This document shows positions 6,979 to 11,576 of a stretch of DNA of 11,576 bases, piece after piece. The stretch is from Balneolales bacterium (lineage in GTDB: Bacteria; Bacteroidota; Rhodothermia; Balneolales; Natronogracilivirgulaceae). The notes under the pieces are model-generated. The model saw only the letters and a program-made list of their open reading frames with translations, ran no database searches and was not told where the DNA came from. Positions within the stretch are counted from its first letter, which is position 1, and each line of letters begins with the position of its first letter. The stretch covers positions 1-11,576 of the forward strand of contig SKIC01000142.1 in NCBI GenBank assembly GCA_007116685.1, given 5' to 3'. The position numbers and the translations under genes were made by a program.

Positions 6979-7747
6979 CACGATGAATCAAAACAGGTCC
7001 GCTTTGATAGGTGGCATAAACAACCATATCAAAAATATTAACGTGATCAGGTCGGGATGCAGTAAAAAGAATCACCTCTGCAATATCTTCCGGTTTAAGA
7101 GGCTGAGTGTTTTTATAGACTTCTTTGGCTTTTTTCTTATCGCCTTTAAAGCGAACTTCGCTAAACTCTGACTCCAATAATCCGGGAGCTATCAAACTCA
7201 CTCTGACTTTTGTGCCGTGCAAATCTTTTTTTGTGGCTTCCGTGATGGCTCGCACAGCAAATTTAGTAGCAGAATAGACCACACCACCGGCATATCCTTC
7301 CAACCCGGCTACTGAGCCAATATTGATGATATGACCGCTATTTTTTTCACGAAAGGCTTCCGAAAAATATCTACTCAAATAAAGCAAGCCTTTCACATTG
7401 GTATCTATCATGGTATCCCAATCAGACACATCCGCTTCGTAAATAGCTTCTTTGCCTAAAGCAAGACCGGCATTATTTATGAGAATATCTACCGTTGAGG
7501 CATCTATTTTTTTGCTAAAATTTTTGCAGGCTTTTAAATCTCTCACATCAAAAGCAGCTACTTCAACGCGGATATCATATTGTGATTCCAATTCTTCTTT
7601 GAGCGCCAACAGCCTCTCAGAACGCCGACCTGTGATAATCAAATCGGAACCGGCTGCAGCAAAGATTTCAGCGGTCGCTTTCCCGATACCGGCAGTTGCT
7701 CCGGTAATTACCACTCTTTTCCCTTTAACCGCATCCGTAGTAATCAT
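6968..7747 (-). CDS. SDR-family NAD(P)-dependent oxidoreductase (YdfG-like)
   Basis: Classical short-chain dehydrogenase/reductase, 259 residues, cytoplasmic. Cofactor loop TGATAGIG (15-22); GRRSERL (40-46), whose two Arg after the second strand favour NADP(H); DVRD (67-70); NNAG (91-94); the active-site set Asn117, Ser145, Tyr158 and Lys162 (YSATK), all present; then APGLLESEFSEVRFKGD, close to the E. coli YdfG (3-hydroxy acid / L-allo-threonine dehydrogenase) group. The substrate is therefore perhaps a hydroxy acid such as serine or 3-hydroxypropionate, but this is inference from overall resemblance. The ATG lies 2 bases after the gatA stop, and the 3' end overlaps the M28-like gene, so it belongs to the same operon. 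Confidence 0.92.
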   Translation of the reverse strand: MITTDAVKGKRVVITGATAGIGKATAEIFAAAGSDLIITGRRSERLLALKEELESQYDIRVEVAAFDVRDLKACKNFSKKIDASTVDILINNAGLALGKEAIYEADVSDWDTMIDTNVKGLLYLSRYFSEAFREKNSGHIINIGSVAGLEGYAGGVVYSATKFAVRAITEATKKDLHGTKVRVSLIAPGLLESEFSEVRFKGDKKKAKEVYKNTQPLKPEDIAEVILFTASRPDHVNIFDMVVYATYQSGPVLIHRDDS

Positions 7748-7749
7748 AT

Positions 7750-9285
7750 TTAAGAAAATTGTTTTTCAGATAAGGAAGCAGCGTTAAATAATTTTTCTTC
7801 CTGAAAACTGTCGGCCATAAACTGTAAACCAATTGGAAGTCCGTTTTTATCTGTACCGGCAGGTACACTCACAGCACAAATTCCAGCCAAATTCGCAGAT
7901 ATGGTATAAATATCATTTAGATACATTTGAATAGGATCATCCTGGTTTTCATCCAATCCGAAGGCTGTTGTTGGAGCTGTTGGAGAAGCAATTACGTCGA
8001 CTTTCGAAAATGCTTCGGAAAAATCCTGCTTAATCAATCTTCTCACCCGCTGCGCTTTGCCGTAGTAAGCATCATAATAACCGGCACTCAATACATAAGT
8101 ACCAAGCATGATTCTGCGCTTCACCTCAGCACCAAAACCTTCAGCTCTGGATTCTTTATACAATCTAATCAATGGAGAATCCACTGCAGCAAGGGCTTCT
8201 ATCAATCCTGATTTATCGTTGGCTTCAGCGGCAGCAAAAGACTTTTTGATGGCCTTTTCTTCTTTGGATAATTCTTCTTTGATTCGCTTAAAATCGGCTC
8301 TGTGACCATATCTAATGCCATCAAAACGGGCAAGATTTGAAGACGCTTCCGCAGTAGCAAGAATATAATAAGTACCAATGGCGTATTTCAAATGAGGCAA
8401 AGTGATTGGAACCAAGGTAGCACCTTGCTTTTCGAGTTCGCTCAATACGCTCATCACTTTTTCTTTCACTTCAGGATGTAAACCTTCCCCAAAATATTCT
8501 TCGGGAATACCAATTCGGATTCCCGAAACTGGGTTTTCTACTTGTGTGAGATAATCCGCCACCGGAATATCCGAAGTGGTGGCATCGCGTTTATCAACTC
8601 CGGAAATGGCGTTCAGAATGAGGGCGGAATCGGCAACAGTATGCGTTAACGGACCAATGCAATCAAATGACGAGGCGTATGCTACCAAACCATGACGAGA
8701 TACACGGCCATAAGTTGGTTTTACGCCAACTACGCCACAAAACGATGCCGGCTGGCGAATTGAACCACCCGTATCGGAACCAAGGCTGGCATTGACCATA
8801 TTTGCAGCAAGGGCAGCGGCACTTCCACCGGATGAGCCTCCCGGCACTTTAGAAAGATCATGAGGATTGCGAGTTGCACCAAAAGCAGAGGTAGTAGTGG
8901 ACGAACCCATTGCAAATTCATCCATATTTACCCGACCGAGAATGATGGCGTCCTCTTTTTTCAAATGCTCAATGACGGTGGCATCATACACGCTTTTGAA
9001 ATTTTGGAGCATTTTCGAGCCACAATTTGCGATTTCGCCTTCCTGGCAGATGGCTTCTTTGATTCCAAATACCGCTCCTGCGAGTTTCCCCGCCTGATTA
9101 CTTTCTATTTTTTTCTGGATGAGTTCAGCCTGATTTAGGGCCTGCTCGAATTGAAATGATGTGAAAGCATTAATCTCAGTATCCTTACTCTCTGCATCAG
9201 AAATATAGTTTTTCACTAATTCTGAAAGATGTAACTCTTTACCAAGTAATGCTTTTTGTATCTCGCATATACTTTTGTACGCCAA
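7750..9285 (-). CDS. gatA: Aspartyl/glutamyl-tRNA(Asn/Gln) amidotransferase subunit A
   Basis: Amidase subunit of GatCAB, which releases ammonia from glutamine to convert Glu-tRNA(Gln) and Asp-tRNA(Asn) to their amide forms. The amidase-signature triad is intact: Lys76 (FGIKEAI), cis-Ser151 (PGGSSGGSAAALAA, 148-161) and nucleophile Ser175 (LGSDTGGSIRQPA, 168-180), with the 75- and 24-residue spacing of known GatA proteins. Family block SEGFGxEVKRRIMLGTYVLS is present at 380-400 (AEGF here). At 511 residues it exceeds the usual 485 or so because a charged, probably helical insertion occupies about 332-374. The C-terminus is slightly short. The start is TTG at 9285: the only codons between it and the tatA stop are non-start triplets plus ATT/ATC, and the N-terminus aligns with GatA from here. 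No gatB or gatC is in the window, as is common where the subunits are scattered. Confidence 0.95.
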   Translation of the reverse strand: MAYKSICEIQKALLGKELHLSELVKNYISDAESKDTEINAFTSFQFEQALNQAELIQKKIESNQAGKLAGAVFGIKEAICQEGEIANCGSKMLQNFKSVYDATVIEHLKKEDAIILGRVNMDEFAMGSSTTTSAFGATRNPHDLSKVPGGSSGGSAAALAANMVNASLGSDTGGSIRQPASFCGVVGVKPTYGRVSRHGLVAYASSFDCIGPLTHTVADSALILNAISGVDKRDATTSDIPVADYLTQVENPVSGIRIGIPEEYFGEGLHPEVKEKVMSVLSELEKQGATLVPITLPHLKYAIGTYYILATAEASSNLARFDGIRYGHRADFKRIKEELSKEEKAIKKSFAAAEANDKSGLIEALAAVDSPLIRLYKESRAEGFGAEVKRRIMLGTYVLSAGYYDAYYGKAQRVRRLIKQDFSEAFSKVDVIASPTAPTTAFGLDENQDDPIQMYLNDIYTISANLAGICAVSVPAGTDKNGLPIGLQFMADSFQEEKLFNAASLSEKQFS

Positions 9286-9306
9286 AATGCTCTGATGGAT
9301 TGGGTG

Positions 9307-9534
9307 TTAGTTTTCTTTTTGCTTTTCAGAGGATTTCTTCTTTTCCTCTTCTTCAGAACCGCGTTCTATTTCACTGCGGATATCGTTGGAAGCCTTACGG
9401 AATTCATTAATACCCTGACCCAAACCACGTGCAAGTTCAGGAATTTTCTTGGCACCAAACAACAAGAGCACGATTAATACAATGATAACCAACTCCATAC
9501 CGCCCGGCATGCCTATAAAGAAGAATGAGAACAT
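9307..9534 (-). CDS. tatA: Twin-arginine translocase TatA/TatE family subunit
   Basis: Small inner-membrane protein of the Tat system, forming the pore-like oligomer that lets folded proteins cross. It has 75 residues. A short N-terminal extension is followed by the polar GGMEL (11-15, Glu14), one transmembrane helix (about 14-27), the hinge FGAKKIPELARGLGQGINEF (26-45) typical of TatA, an amphipathic helix to about 57, and a highly charged Glu/Lys tail. TatB is less likely given the short tail and classic FGxKKxPELAR motif. It is the first gene of a six-gene minus-strand operon. gatA begins 21 bases downstream in the same reading frame, separated only by this gene's TAA. Confidence 0.95.
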   Translation of the reverse strand: MFSFFFIGMPGGMELVIIVLIVLLLFGAKKIPELARGLGQGINEFRKASNDIRSEIERGSEEEEKKKSSEKQKEN

Positions 9535-9576
9535 AAAATTTTGTGTTTATAACGTGATTATTATGACCGAAAAATA

Positions 9577-9618
9577 CGAAAGATTTTTAAGAGGAATAAG
9601 CACAATAAATTTCTTTCG
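9577..9618. promoter_or_regulatory. Imperfect inverted repeat in the divergent tatA / DUF2795 spacer
   Basis: CGAAAGA (9577-9583) is the exact reverse complement of TCTTTCG (9612-9618). Including flanking bases the arms pair at about 11 of 13 positions (9577-9589 with 9606-9618), with a spacer of about 16 bases. It lies between two divergently transcribed genes, where an operator would be expected, but could equally be a transcript hairpin or chance in AT-rich DNA. Confidence 0.25.
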
Positions 9619-9636
9619 GGAACGTGCAGAAAGCAC

Positions 9637-9666
9637 TTGACATTTGCAAAAAGTATCATTTATTAC
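9637..9666 (+). promoter_or_regulatory. Candidate sigma-70-like promoter of the DUF2795 gene
   Basis: A perfect TTGACA (9637-9642) is followed after 18 bases by TATTAC (9661-9666), which matches four of six bases of the -10 consensus. This would give a leader of about 40 bases before the ATG at 9715. The Bacteroidetes-type TAnnTTTG element is not present at the right distance. The -35 box is the best of any promoter in the window, the -10 only fair. Confidence 0.4.
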
Positions 9667-9714
9667 CCGCAGAAAACATTTTCTAAAAAATTTAATCAAA
9701 ACAGCTTTTAAACT

Positions 9715-9960
9715 ATGATTTGGACAGTTGAACTCGCGGCGACACTAGAAGAGGCGCCTTGGCCTGCCACTCGAAATGAATTAATCGAGTGGGCTGAGCG
9801 AAATGGTTGTCCCCAACAGGTCATCGATAATCTCTATGAACTGGATGAAGAAGACGACACACCATACGAGAATATCGAAGAAATTTGGCCTGACTATATT
9901 ATGAAGGAAGACTTCTTCCACGGAGAAGAAGACGAAGGCTTCGATTACGACGACGTATAA
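9715..9960 (+). CDS. DUF2795-domain small acidic protein
   Basis: An 81-residue cytoplasmic protein with no signal peptide. Residues about 8-45 fit the DUF2795 pattern: a short helix, then WPATRNELIEWAERNG (16-31), where the P-A-T/S-xx-E-L-xx-A-xx-N-G core is typical, then a second helix QQVIDNLYEL. It continues with YENIEEIWPDY (51-61) and an extremely acidic tail. I count 26 Asp/Glu against 3 Arg/Lys. I recall near-identical architecture (TLE-AP-WPAT ... IEEIWPDY) in proteins of Bacteroidota/Chlorobiota relatives. The function is unknown; a role in nucleic-acid or protein binding would be a guess. It starts with ATG without a Shine-Dalgarno, is divergent from tatA and is followed by a terminator. 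Confidence 0.85.
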   Translation: MIWTVELAATLEEAPWPATRNELIEWAERNGCPQQVIDNLYELDEEDDTPYENIEEIWPDYIMKEDFFHGEEDEGFDYDDV

Positions 9961-9999
9961 TTACTATATCAAAATTTTATCGTATTTTTAGATAACCCC

Positions 10000-10031
10000 A
10001 GGCGATTGTACTTTGTGCAATCGCCTTTGTT
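10000..10031 (+). terminator. Rho-independent terminator after the DUF2795 gene
   Basis: AGGCGATTG (10000-10008) pairs perfectly with CAATCGCCT (10018-10026). One wobble and one A-T pair extend the stem into the loop, leaving a 5-base loop. A short T-rich stretch (TTTGTT) follows directly. It lies 40 bases after the DUF2795 stop and just before the TamL-like gene, so it probably insulates the two or acts as an attenuator. Confidence 0.7.
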
Positions 10032-10048
10032 ATGCTAATAGGACACTC

Positions 10049-11576
10049 ATCTTTACCCGAATTACTCAAATAACATTCTTTTTTCTTCTTTTGTCTGCCT
10101 TTATGGTATGGCCTGCTGAAGTTTTGGCTCAAGAACAGGAAGAAAGCGAAGATATTGTCAAAAGAGTACGTTTTGTTAACAACGACAATGTATCTTCCGG
10201 AGAATTAAGAAGAATTATTAGGACACGCACAAACCGGGAATTTCTTGGTATACCGCGTGCTACACTTTGGTACAGTTTTTATCGTATTTCCGGTGGACGA
10301 TTCGGCGAACCCGCATCTATTTTAAACAGAGATGTAGTTGGTTTAGACATCACGCGAATTGAGGCATACTACGAAAGTATCGGATTTCGCTCCGCAACGG
10401 TTGATACGCTAATAACCGAGTTTGATGTAAATGAAGTAGAGGTTTCTTTTTTCATCAACGAAGGCGAGCGCTCCTATTTGCGTGATATCACATACAGCGG
10501 CATCCCGAAGCGGTTTGATTCAGAACAACGACGGCTATTTGTAGAAGAAAGCCATCTGCATCACACAACTCTTTCCGATACAAGTATGCGCACCAGATCT
10601 CATTTTTCGTTTGAGAACGTGAGTAAAGAGCGCGACAGAATTATCAATTTCCTCAGAAATAATGGTCATGCCTCTGTACAACGGGATTCTGTACAGGCTT
10701 TCATCCGCCCTGATCCCGATAATTCTTTGCAATTAGATGTTTTATTTAGAATTCGCCCCGGGGGCCTTTACAACTTTGGTAATGTGTACATGACGCTCCA
10801 TGGTCCAAGCGAATCCGATGCCGTGTATACAACAGATACACTGCGCATTGGCGATGATAATTATATCGTAATTATTATGGATGAGTTCGCACAAACTCAA
10901 AACAGATTATTGCAGGAGCAACTACTCTTTGAACCTGGTGAGTTGTACAATCACGAACTTTACACAGCTACAATTAATCAGTTTCAGAATTTGGGCATGC
11001 TCACTGTTCGGCAGTTTGGCTTGAACGAAGGAGGTGCCCTACCCGATTTCAGTCGGAGTTTTCTGCCCGTACATCTTGATATGCAGACCTTGCCACGCCA
11101 TCGTTTACGAACAGATTTCTTCGGTATGCAACGTCTCGGGTTCGGAGCAGGTGCCGGTGCGAGATATACCAACACCAACCTTTTTGGCCGTGCTGAAAAC
11201 TTCAATATTGGTGTGAGAGGGAGTTTCGAGTATGTTGGTAGTACTGCTTTAGTTCAAGGACCTGATTTACTACGGAGTCTTGAAGTTTCTACAGAATATA
11301 GCGTACCCAGATTGCATGCACCGTTTCGCAGATTGGATAACCGCCGCTTTGCCAGAAACAGCAGAACCAGATACATCCTAGCTTTGTCTCAGGTTCGTCA
11401 GCAGAATTTCGATATCAATGCTAATGTTCGTTTAAATCAACGTTTCGAAGTCATCCACAATCGGCGCTCCTCAAGTTTTCTGGATTTATTTGAACTCGAC
11501 TGGTTGGATGCTTCTGCCACTCAGGAATTTCGTGATAATCTGGCAGAACGTTTCCCCGATCCAATTCAGGTTGAAC
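10049..11576 (+). CDS. BamA/TamA-family outer-membrane protein (TamL-like), 3' end cut by window edge; start uncertain
   Basis: The first 509 codons of an Omp85-superfamily protein, open to the window edge. A signal peptide is readable in frame: Arg near the start, a hydrophobic core FFFLLLSAFMVW (about residues 10-21), and cleavage after VLA (10129) before Gln. POTRA-type beta-alpha-alpha-beta-beta units follow: VKRVRFVNNDNVSSGELRRI, then IIRTRTNREFLG with GEPASILNRD and IEAYYESIGFRSA, which resembles Bacteroidota TamL; a second unit around LRDITYSGIP and IINFLRNNGHASV; and a third around YNFGNVYMTLHG and LYNHELYTATINQFQNLGML. The barrel begins at about 11116 (DFFGMQRLGFGAGAGARYTN, then LFGRAENF). 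It probably inserts outer-membrane proteins or links to TamB-like transport. No ATG, GTG or TTG gives a normal signal peptide: the first in-frame ATG (10103) lies inside the hydrophobic core. I mark the frame from ATC 10049 because AGGA (10040-10043) is correctly spaced before it; an upstream TTG at 10013 lies in the terminator loop. No lipobox is seen, unlike classical lipidated TamL. Confidence 0.85.
   Translation, partial: MFTRITQITFFFLLLSAFMVWPAEVLAQEQEESEDIVKRVRFVNNDNVSSGELRRIIRTRTNREFLGIPRATLWYSFYRISGGRFGEPASILNRDVVGLDITRIEAYYESIGFRSATVDTLITEFDVNEVEVSFFINEGERSYLRDITYSGIPKRFDSEQRRLFVEESHLHHTTLSDTSMRTRSHFSFENVSKERDRIINFLRNNGHASVQRDSVQAFIRPDPDNSLQLDVLFRIRPGGLYNFGNVYMTLHGPSESDAVYTTDTLRIGDDNYIVIIMDEFAQTQNRLLQEQLLFEPGELYNHELYTATINQFQNLGMLTVRQFGLNEGGALPDFSRSFLPVHLDMQTLPRHRLRTDFFGMQRLGFGAGAGARYTNTNLFGRAENFNIGVRGSFEYVGSTALVQGPDLLRSLEVSTEYSVPRLHAPFRRLDNRRFARNSRTRYILALSQVRQQNFDINANVRLNQRFEVIHNRRSSSFLDLFELDWLDASATQEFRDNLAERFPDPIQVE

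Noticed and set aside
8860..9138. Overlapping plus-strand open frames opposite gatA
   Set aside because: They oppose the catalytic core of gatA and their translations look random; shadows of the real gene.
10048..10062. Programmed -1 frameshift site around TTTACCC
   Set aside because: Does not fit the X XXY YYZ slippery pattern and no stimulating structure follows.
10032..10073. 13-codon ORF (ATG to TAA) before the TamL-like gene, as a possible leader peptide
   Set aside because: No codon bias or regulatory codon run typical of a leader; more likely either chance or the true start displaced by one base, as noted in the findings.
10984..11205. Minus-strand open frame opposite the TamL-like gene
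   Set aside because: Arg/Pro/Lys-rich nonsense-like translation opposite a convincing POTRA-barrel junction.
1..11576. Mobile elements, CRISPR arrays, tRNA or rRNA genes, defence systems
   Set aside because: I saw no transposase or integrase motifs, no regularly spaced repeats, no tRNA-like cloverleaf and no defence-associated domains.

Overview
The window (about 11.6 kb, AT-leaning) is chromosomal, mostly housekeeping DNA from a Gram-negative bacterium of the Bacteroidota/FCB superphylum. A Balneolota/Rhodothermia-type organism is my best guess. The reasons are a TamL-like BamA/TamA outer-membrane protein, several lipoproteins with clear lipoboxes, genes mostly without Shine-Dalgarno sequences, a small acidic DUF2795 protein of the kind I associate with these phyla, and a stand-alone gatA (indirect Gln/Asn-tRNA charging). 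This placement rests on family recognition, not on a search.

Layout from left to right. (1) A phytoene/squalene synthase gene on the minus strand runs off the left edge (1-907). (2) After an AT-rich divergent spacer, a plus-strand group holds a LacI-family regulator and purC only 12 bases apart, then a hairpin that includes the purC stop codon. It is followed by an NlpE-like lipoprotein gene overlapping a second lipoprotein gene of unknown function. (3) A compact six-gene operon occupies 4247-9534 on the minus strand. In transcription order it is tatA, gatA, an SDR oxidoreductase, an M28/glutaminyl-cyclase-like lipoprotein, prmA and a Ppx/GppA-type phosphatase. Neighbours are 2-21 bases apart or overlap by a few bases. 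The operon meets the lipoprotein gene head-on with the two stop codons touching. (4) A 180-base divergent spacer contains a perfect TTGACA box. It leads into a very acidic DUF2795 protein gene, a rho-independent terminator, and the first 509 codons of a TamL-like POTRA/beta-barrel protein that runs off the right edge.

The genes serve ordinary cell functions: carotenoid or isoprenoid synthesis (phytoene synthase), purine synthesis (purC), tRNA-dependent amidation (gatA), L11 methylation (prmA), Tat export (tatA), polyphosphate/(p)ppGpp metabolism (ppx) and envelope biogenesis (lipoproteins, TamL-like protein). I found no mobile element, CRISPR array, tRNA, rRNA or obvious defence system.

The points most worth a second look are these: the TamL-like gene has no ATG/GTG/TTG start that yields a normal signal peptide; a LacI regulator is coupled to purC but lacks recognisable PurR purine-contact residues; GatA carries an insertion of about 43 residues; and the NlpE-like/unknown lipoprotein pair overlaps. 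None amounts to a convincing new system.
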